A stretch of 64,000 nt of DNA from Sphingomonas sp. KR3-1 (GCF_040049295.1 NZ_JBDZDQ010000001.1:2232001-2296000), one strand, 5' to 3'; shown: positions 8,014 to 17,390, counted from the first letter of the stretch. Numbers and translations: made by a program. The notes: generated from the sequence alone by a model not told the origin.

Positions 8014-10473
8014 ATGCGGGCTGGCCTGAAGCTGTTGCTGTCGACCACCATGTTCTGCGTCGCATCGCCGGCTCTTGCGCAGCATGCGCCGACAGCGCTG
8101 TCGGATTCGGCCGTAGCGCATCCGGAAAAATGGCCGACCGCCGGCTCGCAGGGCCTGATCGATCCGGCGACCGAGAAGTTCGTCACCGATCTGATGGCGC
8201 AGATGACGCTGGAGGAGAAGGTCGGCCAGATGATCCAGGCCGATATCGGCGCGATCAAGCCCCAGGAACTGCGCCAATATCCGCTCGGCTCGATCCTCGC
8301 GGGAGGCAGCTCACCGCCGCTGGGCGCGCCCGATCGCTCGCCGCAAATGCCCTGGGTCGAGACTGCCCGCGCCTTCCGCACGGTGGCGATGGAGCCGCGC
8401 GGCAAGCACGCGCCGATCCCGCTGCTCTTCGGCATCGACGCAGTGCACGGCAACAGCAATGTCATCGGCGCGACGATCTTCCCGCACAATATTGGCCTGG
8501 GCGCGATGCACGATCCGGCGCTGATGCGCCGCATCGGCAAGGCGACCGCCGAGGAAACCGCCGCGACAGGGCCCGAATGGGCGTTCGGCCCGACGCTAAC
8601 CGTGCCGCAGGACGAGCGCTGGGGTCGCGCCTATGAGGGTTATTCGGAGGATCCCGCGTTGGTCCGCTCCTATGCCGGCGAGATGGTGCGCGGGCTCCAA
8701 GGCGAGCCGGGCACCACGGACCGGATCCAGAAGGGCTATGTCGCGGCATCGGCCAAGCATTTCCTCGGCGATGGCGGGACGTTCGAAGGCGTCGACCAGG
8801 GCGATGCGCGGATTGGCGAGGACGAACTGATCCGGATCCACGCCCAGGGCTATGTTCCCGCGATCGAAGCGGGCACGCTCACCGTGATGGCGAGCTTCTC
8901 GAGCTGGAACGGCGTGAAGATGCACGGCAACAAGTCGCTGCTCACCGATGTGCTCAAGGGCCGGATGGGCTTCCAGGGCTTTGTCGTCGGCGACTGGAAC
9001 GGGCATGGCCAGGTGCCCGGCTGCACCACCACCGATTGCGCGGCGACCTTCAATGCCGGGCTCGACATGGCGATGGCACCCGATGGCTGGAAGGGCCTGT
9101 TCGAGAGCACCGTAGCGCATGTGAAGGACGGCACGCTGCCGATGGCCCGCGTCGACGACGCCGTGCGCCGCATCCTGCGGGTGAAGGCGAAGCTCGGCCT
9201 GTTCGATCCGGCGCGCCCGCTCGAGGGCAAGGCTGGCGTGCTGGGCAGCCCCGAGCACCGCGCGATCGCGCGCGAGGCGGTGGCGAAATCGCTGGTGCTG
9301 CTCAAGAATCAGGGCGTGCTGCCGATCAAGGCCTCTGCAAACGTGCTTGTCGCGGGGCCGGGGGCGGACTCGATGGGGCAGCAGACCGGCGGCTGGACGC
9401 TGAGTTGGCAGGGCGACGGCAATGCCAATAGCGACTTCCCGAACGGCCAGACGATCTATTCGGGCATCGCCGAGGCCGTGAAGGCCGGCGGCGGCATTGC
9501 GACGCTCTCTGCGGACGGCAGCTTCTCGGCCAGGCCCGATGTCGCGATCGTCGTGTTCGGCGAGCAGCCCTATGCCGAGATGCGCGGCGATATCCACACG
9601 CTCGAGTTCCAGCCGGGCGACAAGCAGGCGCTGGCGCTGCTCAAAAAGCTGAAGGCCGCTGGCGTGCCCACCGTCTCGGTTTTCCTCTCGGGCCGTCCGC
9701 TCTGGGTAAACCCCGAGATCAACGCATCCGATGCATTCGTCGCTGCCTGGCTGCCGGGCAGCGAGGGCGCGGGCGTGGCCGATGTGCTGATCGGGGACAA
9801 GGCCGGCAAGCCGCGCAAGGACTTCACCGGCGCGCTTTCGTTCAGCTGGCCCAAGACGGCGGGCCAGTTCACCCTCAACAAGGGCGAGGCGGGCTATGAT
9901 CCGCTGTTCGCACTCGGCTACGGCCTAAGCTACGCCAGGCCCGGCAAGGTCGGCGCGCTCAGCGAAGTTGCGGGATTCGATGCCTCGGCGATGAACACCA
10001 GCGTCTATTTCGCAAAGGGCGTTGCCGCCGCGCCGTTCAGCTTTGCGACCGACAGCAAGGTGGCGCGCGCGCCGATCGACGGGCCGCAGACGCAGGAAGG
10101 CGCGCAGCAGCTCAGCTGGCCTGCCGGACCGGCGACGGTGCGGATCGGTGGCAAGCCGATCGACCTCAGCCGCGAATCGAATGGCGACCTGTCGCTGGCG
10201 ATCACCTATCGCCTCGATCGTGCGGCGACGGGACCGGTGACGCTCGGCATGGGCGAGGGCCATGGGCTCGACGCGACCAGCCTGTTCACCGGCGAGACCG
10301 GAAAATGGCGCACGGTGAACATCCTGCTCAAATGCTATCAGGACAAGGGCGCGGCGATGACCGCAATCTCTGCGCCGCTGGTGATTAGCGCTTCCGGGCC
10401 GCTGGTGTTCAGCCTGTCCGACGCGCGGATCGTCTCCGATCCGGCCAACTCGATCTGCCCCGGCGCCAAGTGA
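8014..10473 (+). CDS. GH3 family beta-glucosidase / exo-glucan glucohydrolase
   Basis: Secreted or periplasmic glycoside hydrolase that releases glucose from beta-glucans or cello-oligosaccharides. 819 aa: signal peptide 1-22 (ends ALAQ), GH3 N-domain about 50-390 with nucleophile Asp327 in GFVVGDWNGHG and KHFLGDGGT, GH3 C-domain about 400-640, and an extra C-terminal beta-rich region of some 150 residues as in ExoP-type 1,3/1,4-glucan hydrolases. Start set by AGAGGAGAG at 8001-8009. Overlaps the epimerase gene by 4 nt, which would process the released sugar. Confidence 0.9.
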   Translation: MRAGLKLLLSTTMFCVASPALAQHAPTALSDSAVAHPEKWPTAGSQGLIDPATEKFVTDLMAQMTLEEKVGQMIQADIGAIKPQELRQYPLGSILAGGSSPPLGAPDRSPQMPWVETARAFRTVAMEPRGKHAPIPLLFGIDAVHGNSNVIGATIFPHNIGLGAMHDPALMRRIGKATAEETAATGPEWAFGPTLTVPQDERWGRAYEGYSEDPALVRSYAGEMVRGLQGEPGTTDRIQKGYVAASAKHFLGDGGTFEGVDQGDARIGEDELIRIHAQGYVPAIEAGTLTVMASFSSWNGVKMHGNKSLLTDVLKGRMGFQGFVVGDWNGHGQVPGCTTTDCAATFNAGLDMAMAPDGWKGLFESTVAHVKDGTLPMARVDDAVRRILRVKAKLGLFDPARPLEGKAGVLGSPEHRAIAREAVAKSLVLLKNQGVLPIKASANVLVAGPGADSMGQQTGGWTLSWQGDGNANSDFPNGQTIYSGIAEAVKAGGGIATLSADGSFSARPDVAIVVFGEQPYAEMRGDIHTLEFQPGDKQALALLKKLKAAGVPTVSVFLSGRPLWVNPEINASDAFVAAWLPGSEGAGVADVLIGDKAGKPRKDFTGALSFSWPKTAGQFTLNKGEAGYDPLFALGYGLSYARPGKVGALSEVAGFDASAMNTSVYFAKGVAAAPFSFATDSKVARAPIDGPQTQEGAQQLSWPAGPATVRIGGKPIDLSRESNGDLSLAITYRLDRAATGPVTLGMGEGHGLDATSLFTGETGKWRTVNILLKCYQDKGAAMTAISAPLVISASGPLVFSLSDARIVSDPANSICPGAK

Positions 10474-11519
10474 CGGACGGCGGCGGCGGGCCGATCGAGA
10501 CGGTCGCGATCGCCCGCGGCCCCTATCGCGCCGAGCTGATCACGCTCGGCGCGGCGCTGCGCGTGCTGCAGGTGCCGGATCACCGGGGCCATATCGCGAA
10601 TGTGGTGCTCGGCTTCGCCGATCTCGAAGACTATCGCGGGCCGCCGCGCTTCTATGGCGCGGTGACCGGGCGCTATGCCAACCGGATCGGCGGCGCGCGT
10701 TTCACGCTCGATGGGGTCGAGCACATGCTCGCGGCGAATGACGGGGCGAACAGCCTGCATTCCGGGCCGCTCGGGCTCGACCAGCAGCCCTGGGATGTGG
10801 TGGCGCTGAGCGACGCATCGGTCACCTTCCGCCATGTCAGCCCGGCCGGGCATAACGGCTTTCCGGGCACGCTGACGGTGGAGGCGCGCTATACGATTGA
10901 CGAGGACGGCCTCGCCATCCGGCTGACCGCGACCACCGACGCGCCGACGGTGGTGAACCTCACCAGCCACGCCTATTTCAACCTGGCCGGGGAGGCGAGC
11001 GGGGCGACGATCCTCGAGCATGTGCTGCGTATTCCGGCGAGCCGCATTACCCCCGTCGATGGTCAGCTGATCCCGACGGGAGTCTTTGCAGATCTCGCGG
11101 ATACGCCCTTTGACCTTCGCAGCGCGCGGCGGATCGGCGCGGCGATCGACTCGGAGGACGCGCAGCTCCGCATCGGTCAGGGCTATGACCATAATTTCGT
11201 GATCGACGGCGCGGACGGTACGTTGCGCGCTGTGGCGACGCTGTTCGATCCGGCATCGGGCCGCGTGCTCGATCTCCATTCGAGCGAGCCGGGGCTGCAG
11301 CTCTATTCGGGCAATCATCTTGCCGGCGGCGCGCCGGGCACGAGCGGGCGGGTGTACAATGCACGTGACGGGCTGTGCCTCGAGCCGCAGAAATTCCCGG
11401 ACAGCCCGAACCAGCCGGGCTTCCCTTCGGCGCGGCTCGATCCGGGTCAGGTCTATCGCCACGACATCGCTTTCCGGTTTCGGACGGCGGAAGGGGTGGA
11501 CGAGGCTTTCGCGAGCTGA
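10470..11519 (+). CDS. galM: Aldose 1-epimerase (mutarotase)
   Basis: Interconverts alpha and beta anomers of glucose/galactose. 349 aa; the catalytic His lies in LTSHAYFNLAG (about residue 170), the other His in NSLHSGPLG, and the C-terminal CLEPQKFPDSPNQPGFP block is typical of GalM. The start is GTG at 10470, overlapping the glucosidase stop (GTGA), so the pair is translationally coupled. No signal peptide, so it probably acts in the cytoplasm on the beta-anomer imported after GH3 cleavage. Confidence 0.92.
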   Translation: MTDGGGGPIETVAIARGPYRAELITLGAALRVLQVPDHRGHIANVVLGFADLEDYRGPPRFYGAVTGRYANRIGGARFTLDGVEHMLAANDGANSLHSGPLGLDQQPWDVVALSDASVTFRHVSPAGHNGFPGTLTVEARYTIDEDGLAIRLTATTDAPTVVNLTSHAYFNLAGEASGATILEHVLRIPASRITPVDGQLIPTGVFADLADTPFDLRSARRIGAAIDSEDAQLRIGQGYDHNFVIDGADGTLRAVATLFDPASGRVLDLHSSEPGLQLYSGNHLAGGAPGTSGRVYNARDGLCLEPQKFPDSPNQPGFPSARLDPGQVYRHDIAFRFRTAEGVDEAFAS

Positions 11520-11521
11520 AA

Positions 11522-11554
11522 AGGAAAGACCGGGCACTACGCCCGGCCTTTCCT
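11522..11554. terminator. Bidirectional terminator between galM and dehydrogenase gene
   Basis: Arms 11522-11535 and 11541-11554 pair at 13 of 14 positions around a 5-base loop. A-rich and T-rich ends on both strands fit termination from both converging genes. Confidence 0.75.
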
Positions 11555-11576
11555 CAGTTTCGTCTGGCTTCGCGCG

Positions 11577-13148
11577 TTACAGCACAACCTTGCCATCGAC
11601 GCGGCGCGGGATGCCGGCATCGCCGTCGCGCAGATCTGCCGGGAGCAGCGCTGCCGGCAGGTCCTGATAGGCGACCGGGCGCAGGAACCGGTCGATCGCG
11701 AGCGTGCCGACCGAGGTGCTGCGGCCATCCGCGGTCGACGGATAGGGCCCGCCATGGACCTGCGCGTCGGTCACTTCGACGCCGGTCGGCCAGCCATTGG
11801 CCAGGATGCGGCCGGCGAGGCGCTCGAGGATCGGCAGCAGCTTCTCTGCGACGTCGGTATCGGCATCGTCGAGGTGCAGCGTCGCGGTGAGCTGGCCCTC
11901 GAGCAGCGACACGACCTTGAGCAGCTCCTCGACGTTCGCGCAGCGCACCAGCAGCGACGCGGCGCCGAACACTTCCTCGGCATGGCTCGGATCGGCGATG
12001 AAGTCTGCGCCGGTCATCTCGAACAGCGCCGCGCGGCCGCAGCTGGCCGAACCTTCCTGGCCCTGCGCGACCTGTTTCAGGCCAGGTGCCGAGGCCCAGC
12101 GGGCGACGCCGCTCTCATAGGCCTTGAGAATACCGGGGGTGAGCATGGTCTGCGCGGCCGCGCCAGAAACCGCCTCGGTGGCGGCGGCGAGGAAGCGGTC
12201 GAGCGCCGGGCTTTCCAGCGCGAGGACCAAGCCGGGATTGGTGCAGAACTGGCCGGCGCCCATGGTCAGCGAGCCGATATAGGCCTTGCCCAGCGCCTCT
12301 GCGCGCGCTTCGAGCGCGGCGGGGAGCAGAAACACCGGGTTGATGCTGCTCATCTCGGCATAGACGGGGATCGGCACCGGGCGGCTCGCGGCGAGCTTCA
12401 TCAGTGCCGTGCCGCCGCCGCGCGAGCCGGTGAAGCCGACTGCCTTGACGATGGGGTGGCTGACCAGCGCCGAGCCGACTTCGTTGCCCGCGCCGTTGAT
12501 CAACGAGAACACGCCTTCGGGCATGCCGGTCTTGGCGACCGCGCGCTGGATCGCGCCGGCGACGAGCTCCGACGTGCCGGGATGCGCCGAATGGCCCTTC
12601 ACGATCACCGGGCAGCCCGCGGCCAGCGCCGAGGCGGTGTCGCCGCCTGCCACCGAGAAGGCGAGCGGGAAGTTCGAGGCGCCGAAGACGACGACCGGGC
12701 CCAGCGGAATCATGCGCAGGCGCAGGTCCGGCTTGGGGGCGGGCTGGCGATCGGGGATCGCGTGGTCGATGCGCGCACGCAGATATTCGCCGAGGCGCAG
12801 CTCCTTGGCGAACAGGCGCAGCTGGCCCGAGGTGCGGCCGCGTTCGCCGGTGAGGCGGGCATGCGGCAGGCCGCTTTCCTGCATCGCGCGCTCGGTGAGC
12901 GTCTCGCCCAGCGCGTCGATCTCGTCCGCGATCGCTTCGAGGAAGGCGGCCCGCTGTTCGCGCGGCAGGCCGGAATAGATCGGGAAGGCGGCTTCGGCGG
13001 CAGCGGTTGCAGCCTCGACATCATCCTTGGTCGCCATGCTGAAGCTCGGTTCCAGCGGCGTGCCGGTCGAGGCAGCGACGGCCTGGAAGCCGGGACCGTC
13101 GCGGCGGACGCGCTTCGATGCAATGAACAATTCGCCGGTCAGCGCCAT
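11577..13148 (-). CDS. Alpha-ketoglutarate semialdehyde (2,5-dioxovalerate) dehydrogenase
   Basis: Aldehyde dehydrogenase of the type that oxidises 2,5-dioxopentanoate to 2-oxoglutarate, the last step of non-phosphorylating pentose or uronic/sugar-acid routes. 523 aa; catalytic Cys302 in GAGQFCTNPG, catalytic Glu265 in AEMSSINP, FGASNFPLAFS and FTGSRGGG of the cofactor site. The AEMSSINP and MGAGQFCTNPG versions are those of the ketoglutarate-semialdehyde subfamily. Start at 13148 is fixed by AGGAGAG upstream. The regulator gene upstream, same strand, probably controls it. Confidence 0.85.
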   Translation of the reverse strand: MALTGELFIASKRVRRDGPGFQAVAASTGTPLEPSFSMATKDDVEAATAAAEAAFPIYSGLPREQRAAFLEAIADEIDALGETLTERAMQESGLPHARLTGERGRTSGQLRLFAKELRLGEYLRARIDHAIPDRQPAPKPDLRLRMIPLGPVVVFGASNFPLAFSVAGGDTASALAAGCPVIVKGHSAHPGTSELVAGAIQRAVAKTGMPEGVFSLINGAGNEVGSALVSHPIVKAVGFTGSRGGGTALMKLAASRPVPIPVYAEMSSINPVFLLPAALEARAEALGKAYIGSLTMGAGQFCTNPGLVLALESPALDRFLAAATEAVSGAAAQTMLTPGILKAYESGVARWASAPGLKQVAQGQEGSASCGRAALFEMTGADFIADPSHAEEVFGAASLLVRCANVEELLKVVSLLEGQLTATLHLDDADTDVAEKLLPILERLAGRILANGWPTGVEVTDAQVHGGPYPSTADGRSTSVGTLAIDRFLRPVAYQDLPAALLPADLRDGDAGIPRRVDGKVVL

Positions 13149-13281
13149 GCCTGCTCTCCTGTGTCGCGGTGTAAAGTTAGCGGTAACATTGCCCGAGGGG
13201 CACTTAGGCAGCGCCATAGCAAATTGCAATCGGGCGCGCCCTTGAAGTTGCGGTTCGCAGTGATCGAAACCGCGTTGCGGT

Positions 13282-14082
13282 TCAGCAGGAGATCCGGCGG
13301 CGCTGGGTCTCGCCCGAGGCGGGCCTGCGCGCTTCCATCGTATCCTGGTAACCGCGCTCGACGAGTCGGGCCATCGCATCATGGGCGCGTTCGGCATCCT
13401 GCGCCTCGATCGCCTCGAGCACCGCGAGGTGGACCGGCAGCGCGTCATGCGGCGCGGGGAGATGCTGCTGCTTGAACGCGGTGGTCAGCTCGATCGCCGC
13501 AGCCACGCCGCTGGTCAGCGAGATGATGAAATCGTTGCCCGAAGCCTCGAGCAGCGCCGAGTGGAACGATTCGTCGCAGCAGCGGCCCTCTTCCGAATCG
13601 AAGCCGTGCTTGCCGACGCCAGCCAGGCCCTGCTGCATGCGGGCAAGCTGCTCGGGCGAGCGGCGTTGCGCGGCGAGGCGGGCAGCGTCGGGCTCGACGA
13701 TGCGGCGTAGCTCGAACAGGCTCTCGATCAATGCGTCATCGGGTTCGCCGGCAAAAATCCAGCTCAGCACGTCGGGATCGAGCAGATGCCATTCGCGGCG
13801 CGGACTGACCTGCGTGCCGATCTTGGGGCGCGAATGGACCAGGCCCTTGGCGGCGAGGATCCGGATCGCTTCGCGATAGGCGGTGCGGGAAACCTTGAAC
13901 TGCTCGCTCGCGGCGATTTCGCCCTCGAGTATCTCGCCGGGGCCGACTTCGCCCGAGACTATGCGGATGCCGAGCGTACGCGCCACCGTGCCATGGAGGC
14001 GCAGCGAGCGGGGCCGCGGTTTGCGCGTGCGGGGCTTTTTCTCTGTGCGCGGGATCGACGCTTGGGGCTGCCTGCTGGGCAT
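13282..14082 (-). CDS. FadR/GntR-family transcriptional regulator
   Basis: A 266-aa DNA-binding regulator: basic N-terminal tail, winged helix (about residues 30-95, with EIAASEQFKVSRTAYREAIR as the recognition region) and FCD ligand-binding domain (about 105-240) with the metal-site residues in DESFHSALLEASGN and HLAVLEAI. FCD regulators commonly sense sugar acids or organic acids. Lies 133 bases upstream of the semialdehyde dehydrogenase on the same strand, fitting local control of sugar-acid catabolism; the effector is unknown. Confidence 0.88.
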   Translation of the reverse strand: MPSRQPQASIPRTEKKPRTRKPRPRSLRLHGTVARTLGIRIVSGEVGPGEILEGEIAASEQFKVSRTAYREAIRILAAKGLVHSRPKIGTQVSPRREWHLLDPDVLSWIFAGEPDDALIESLFELRRIVEPDAARLAAQRRSPEQLARMQQGLAGVGKHGFDSEEGRCCDESFHSALLEASGNDFIISLTSGVAAAIELTTAFKQQHLPAPHDALPVHLAVLEAIEAQDAERAHDAMARLVERGYQDTMEARRPASGETQRRRISC

Positions 14083-14219
14083 GGCCCTGCCTAAGCGCTT
14101 TGGCTGCCACTGCCAAGCCTGCGCGAATCGCAGGAGGGACAGGAATTTTTAGGCGTGCAAAACCGCCGATTGGCGAGGCGGCTCGCTGAAATAGCAGTTA
14201 TATAAGCGAGTTAGCGAGG

Positions 14220-14309
14220 TGGCGGAGACGGAGGGATTCGAACCCTCGATACGGTTTCCCGTATGACGCTTTAGCAAAGCGTTGGTTTCAGCCACTCACC
14301 CACGTCTCC
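14220..14309 (-). tRNA. tRNA-Ser (anticodon GCU)
   Basis: A 90-base cloverleaf on the minus strand. Acceptor GGAGACG pairs with CGTCTCC, followed by G and an encoded CCA. The anticodon stem ACGCT/AGCGT closes a TTGCTAA loop, giving GCU. A long variable arm (CATACGGGAAACCGTAT region) and the GGTTCGAATCC T-arm are those of a class II serine tRNA. The flanks up to 14462 hold no gene or integration sign. Confidence 0.96.
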
Positions 14310-14462
14310 GGATCACGGCTAGAGGGAAGGCCCTATAGCAGGGGTTTCGGAGCAATCAACGCCCAGCTTGACGCGAAATCGACTCAATTTGCCGCTCGTT
14401 CATTGCCGGGACAGTCGCGGCGCCTATAGACGGGCTATCTGCTGGGCTGGGGTATTTCGACG

Positions 14463-15233
14463 ATGCGCGTGCGTGATCTGATGCTGGTAGCGGCCGCGGC
14501 CGCGCTCGGAATGGGTGCGCTGCCCGCCGCGGCGCAGCAGCAGATGACCACCGTCGACCCCAACACGGCGATCGATTCGGACCTCAACACGCCCCCGCCG
14601 GCGCAGGACCCCTATGCCGCCCCCGCACGGCCGCAGGACCAGCCCCAGGACCAGCCGCAGAACGTCCCGCCCGCGCAGCCCTACCCCGCGCAACAGGCCC
14701 CCGCCGGCCAGCCGCCCTACAACCCCAATCTCAGCCCGCGCCAGCAGGCCACCACCTACCAGCGCGACGAGCTGGTCGGCGCCGCCGAGGGCGTGTTCGG
14801 CAAGGGCGCCTCGGGCCTCGCCAAGCTCATCGAGGACATCCTCAAGGACCAGGGCCAGCCCAACGGCTATATCGCCGGCAGCGAAGCCTCGGGCGCGATC
14901 GGCGTCGGACTGCGCTACGGCTCCGGCATGCTGTTCCACAAGGTCGAGGGCGAGCGGAAGGTCTACTGGACCGGCCCGTCGATCGGCTTCGACCTGGGCG
15001 GCGACGCCAACAAGGTGTTCGTGCTGGTCTACAACCTCTACGACAGCCAGGAGCTCTACAAGCGCTTCCCGCAGGGCGAGGGCCATGCCTATTTCGTCGG
15101 CGGCCTCTCGGCATCGTACCTGCGCCGCGGCGACGTCGTGCTGATCCCGGTGCGCCTCGGCGTCGGCTGGCGGCTCGGCGTCAACGCCGGCTACATGAAG
15201 TTCAGCGAAAAGAAGAAGTGGATGCCATTCTGA
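14463..15233 (+). CDS. EipA-like envelope protein (DUF1134)
   Basis: A 256-aa exported protein: signal peptide 1-24 (ends PAAAQ), a Pro/Gln-rich linker about 40-95, then a DUF1134 domain (about 110-256) containing GYIAGSEASGAIGVGLRYG and IGFDLGGDANKVFVLVYNL. DUF1134 includes Brucella EipA, a periplasmic protein for envelope integrity. The linker could span part of the periplasm. Monocistronic apart from the small gene 13 bases downstream. Function inferred from the family only. Confidence 0.85.
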   Translation: MRVRDLMLVAAAAALGMGALPAAAQQQMTTVDPNTAIDSDLNTPPPAQDPYAAPARPQDQPQDQPQNVPPAQPYPAQQAPAGQPPYNPNLSPRQQATTYQRDELVGAAEGVFGKGASGLAKLIEDILKDQGQPNGYIAGSEASGAIGVGLRYGSGMLFHKVEGERKVYWTGPSIGFDLGGDANKVFVLVYNLYDSQELYKRFPQGEGHAYFVGGLSASYLRRGDVVLIPVRLGVGWRLGVNAGYMKFSEKKKWMPF

Positions 15234-15246
15234 GCGGCGTGACCGG

Positions 15247-15471
15247 ATGACGACGACGGAGTTCGTCGGGCTGGCGCTGATCGGCGTGGCGGCATTCCAT
15301 CTGGTCCCGGCGATCGCGACCGGCACGATCCCGAGCAACTGGCCCGTCCGGCCGCTCACCGGCGAAGCCAAGCCGACGCAATATCGGATCACCTTCGGCG
15401 TGTTCGCCGTGGCGGGCCTGCTGGGCATCGCACTGCTGCTGGCAAGCCTCGCGCATCGGCTGCTTGACTAG
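15247..15471 (+). CDS. Small two-TM membrane protein
   Basis: 74 aa with two hydrophobic segments, about residues 6-24 and 50-68, separated by a polar loop containing SNWPVRPLTGEAKPTQYR. Close behind the eipA-like gene, so probably co-transcribed. I do not recognise the family. Confidence 0.7.
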   Translation: MTTTEFVGLALIGVAAFHLVPAIATGTIPSNWPVRPLTGEAKPTQYRITFGVFAVAGLLGIALLLASLAHRLLD

Positions 15472-15498
15472 ACAACGAACCATATAGGCACTTTCTGC

Positions 15499-15527
15499 TT
15501 GACATCGTCACGCTGATGTGGCACAAG
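15499..15527 (+). promoter_or_regulatory. Candidate promoter before GTA cluster
   Basis: A perfect TTGACA box lies at 15499-15504. The -10 at 17-bp spacing is poor (CACAAG). An ACATC/GATGT inverted repeat overlaps the spacer. It is followed by a terminator-like hairpin before the first GTA gene. Confidence 0.4.
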
Positions 15528-15553
15528 TAGAGCACGCTGAAGAATTGCGAGTC

Positions 15554-15588
15554 GGGCCGGGGCGGCAACGCCTTCCGGCCCTTTTTCT
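15554..15588 (+). terminator. Terminator-like hairpin in the GTA leader
   Basis: GGGCCGGGGCG (15554-15564) pairs with the CGCC and CCGGCCC segments ending at 15581, and is followed by CTTTTTCTT. It sits between the candidate promoter and the small terminase ribosome site, so it would end a leader RNA of about 60-80 bases. Confidence 0.65.
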
Positions 15589-15604
15589 TGTCGGGAGAGG
15601 AGCC

Positions 15605-16063
15605 GTGAAGAGGGAACAGCAGCGCCGGGTGCGCTGGAACAAGGTGCGGCGTGCCGCCTTTCTCGATCACCTGGCGGGCACCTGCAACGTGACCGAGGCG
15701 GCGGCGCTGGCGGGGATGTCCTCGCCGCACGTCTATCATCTGCGGCGAACCGACGAGCGCTTTGCCGAGGAATGGCACAAGGCGCTGCTCGTCGGGTACC
15801 AGATGCTCGAGACCGAGCTGCTCGGCCATGTGCTGGCAGGCGGCGGCGACACGATCGAGCGCGTGGACGGCCGCAAGGTCGACGTCGACAAGGCGATGCG
15901 GCTGCTCGCCCTGCACCGCAACAGCATGAACGGCAAATGGAAGGGCGCCCCGGCGACGCTCAAGCGCGCGCGGCCCGAGGATACCGATGCGGCGATCCTC
16001 AAGAAGCTGGCGATGATGGACCGGGCCCGGGCGCGCGCGGCGGAGGAGAAGGGTGCCCAGTAA
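15605..16063 (+). CDS. GTA small terminase-like protein (gp1 position)
   Basis: A 152-aa helical protein at the first position of the cluster. Residues about 15-45 form a helix-turn-helix (CNVTEAAALAGMSSPHVYHL), followed by long helices and a basic/acidic tail, the layout of small terminase subunits that recognise DNA for packaging. In GTAs this subunit is needed for packaging but gives little sequence specificity. Start is GTG at 15605 behind GGGAGAGG. Its end overlaps the large terminase start by 11 bases. Confidence 0.78.
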   Translation: MKREQQRRVRWNKVRRAAFLDHLAGTCNVTEAAALAGMSSPHVYHLRRTDERFAEEWHKALLVGYQMLETELLGHVLAGGGDTIERVDGRKVDVDKAMRLLALHRNSMNGKWKGAPATLKRARPEDTDAAILKKLAMMDRARARAAEEKGAQ

Positions 16064-17360
16064 CGCGGCGCTCGAGGCGCTGATGGCCTGCCCGCCCGCG
16101 GAGCGCGCCAAGGCGCTCCGCAGTTTGAGCGAGCCGCAGAAGCGCGAGTTCGGCGAGCGCTGGTGGCAATGGGCGCATGCGGGCCAGTTCGAGCCGGAGG
16201 GCGACTGGCAGATCTGGCTGATCCGCGCGGGGCGCGGCTTCGGCAAGACCCGCGCCGGCGCCGAATGGGTGCATGCGCGGGCGCGCGCGCACCCCGATGC
16301 GCGGATCGCGCTGGTCGGCGCCACCGTCGACGATGTCCGCCGCGTGATGATCGAGGGGACGAGCGGGCTGCTGGCGGCGGCGCGGCGCGACGAGGCCCTG
16401 ACCTGGCTGCGCAGCGCCGGCGAGCTGGTGTTCCCGAGCGGCGCGCGGGCGCAGATCTTCTCGGCCGCGGTGCCCGACGGGCTGCGCGGCCCCGAGCACC
16501 AGTTCGCCTGGTGCGACGAGCTGGCGAAATGGGGCGGCGGCGGCGAGGCGGCATGGGACAATCTGATGCTCGGCATGCGGCTGGGCGACGCGCCGCAGAT
16601 CCTGGTGACGACGACGCCGCGCCCGGTGAAGCTGATGCGCAAGATCATGGCGCTGCCCGGCGTCCGCGAGACCTGCGGGCAGACCGCCGGCAATCCGTGG
16701 CTGCCCGCGAGCTTCGTCGAGGCGATGACCGCGAATTATGGCGGCACCCGGCTGGGCCGCCAGGAGCTGGGCGGCGAGATGATCGACGAGGTGCAGGGGG
16801 CATTGTGGACGCGTGCGCTGATCGAGGCGTGCCGGATCGGTGAGGTGCCCGAGCTGGGCCGCATCGTGATCGGGGTCGATCCGCCGGCGGGCGTCGGCGG
16901 TGATGCCTGCGGGATCGTCGCGGCGGCGCTGGGGCGCGACGGCAAGGGCTATGTGCTCGAGGATGCCAGCGTGCAGGGCGCGACTCCCGAGGGCTGGGCC
17001 CGCGCGGTCGCCGCATGCGCCGCGCGCCACGGCGCCGACCGGGTGGTGGCGGAGAAGAACCAGGGCGGCGCGATGGTGAAGAGCGTGCTGCTCGGCGCCG
17101 ACACCGGCCTGCCGGTGCGGCTGGTCCATGCCAGCCACGGCAAGGCGGCGCGCGCCGAGCCGGTGAGCCTGCTCTACGAGGCGGGCAAGGTCCGCCACGC
17201 CGGCACCTTCCCCGCGCTCGAGGACGAGCTGTGCGGGCTGGTGCTCGGCGGCGGCTATGAGGGGCCGGGCCGCTCGCCGGACCGCGCGGACGCGCTGGTC
17301 TGGGCGCTGACCGAGCTGATGCTGCGGCCGCGGGGGAAGGCGGCGGTGCGGGGATTGTGA
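16053..17360 (+). CDS. GTA large terminase (DNA packaging ATPase)
   Basis: Motor and headful nuclease for DNA packaging (equivalent of Rhodobacter GTA gp2). 435 aa: ATPase domain with Walker A-like RAGRGFGKTRAGAEW (about residue 60) and Walker B-type FAWCDELAKW; nuclease domain about 260-420 with acidic residues in VIGVDPPAG, VVAEKNQGGAMV and the closing SPDRADALVWAL motif. Start GTG at 16053 within the small terminase gene. Intact catalytic motifs argue for a functional motor. Confidence 0.93.
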   Translation: MPSNAALEALMACPPAERAKALRSLSEPQKREFGERWWQWAHAGQFEPEGDWQIWLIRAGRGFGKTRAGAEWVHARARAHPDARIALVGATVDDVRRVMIEGTSGLLAAARRDEALTWLRSAGELVFPSGARAQIFSAAVPDGLRGPEHQFAWCDELAKWGGGGEAAWDNLMLGMRLGDAPQILVTTTPRPVKLMRKIMALPGVRETCGQTAGNPWLPASFVEAMTANYGGTRLGRQELGGEMIDEVQGALWTRALIEACRIGEVPELGRIVIGVDPPAGVGGDACGIVAAALGRDGKGYVLEDASVQGATPEGWARAVAACAARHGADRVVAEKNQGGAMVKSVLLGADTGLPVRLVHASHGKAARAEPVSLLYEAGKVRHAGTFPALEDELCGLVLGGGYEGPGRSPDRADALVWALTELMLRPRGKAAVRGL

Positions 17361-17390
17361 GGGAGTGTATCGAGGGGATAGCCCGTTCTT

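Noticed and set aside
5949..8540. 863-residue minus-strand frame over the importer and GH3 start
   Set aside because: Overlaps two well-supported plus-strand genes with normal motifs; no motif of its own.
14150..14220. Integration site at the tRNA-Ser gene
   Set aside because: No repeat of the tRNA 3' end elsewhere in the window and no integrase; flanking genes are ordinary.
15518..15604. Upstream extension of the small terminase and an ATG-TGG mini-ORF
   Set aside because: The extension runs through the terminator-like hairpin; the strong ribosome site belongs to GTG 15605. The 4-codon ATG-TGG-CAC-AAG frame has no ribosome site and is likely chance.
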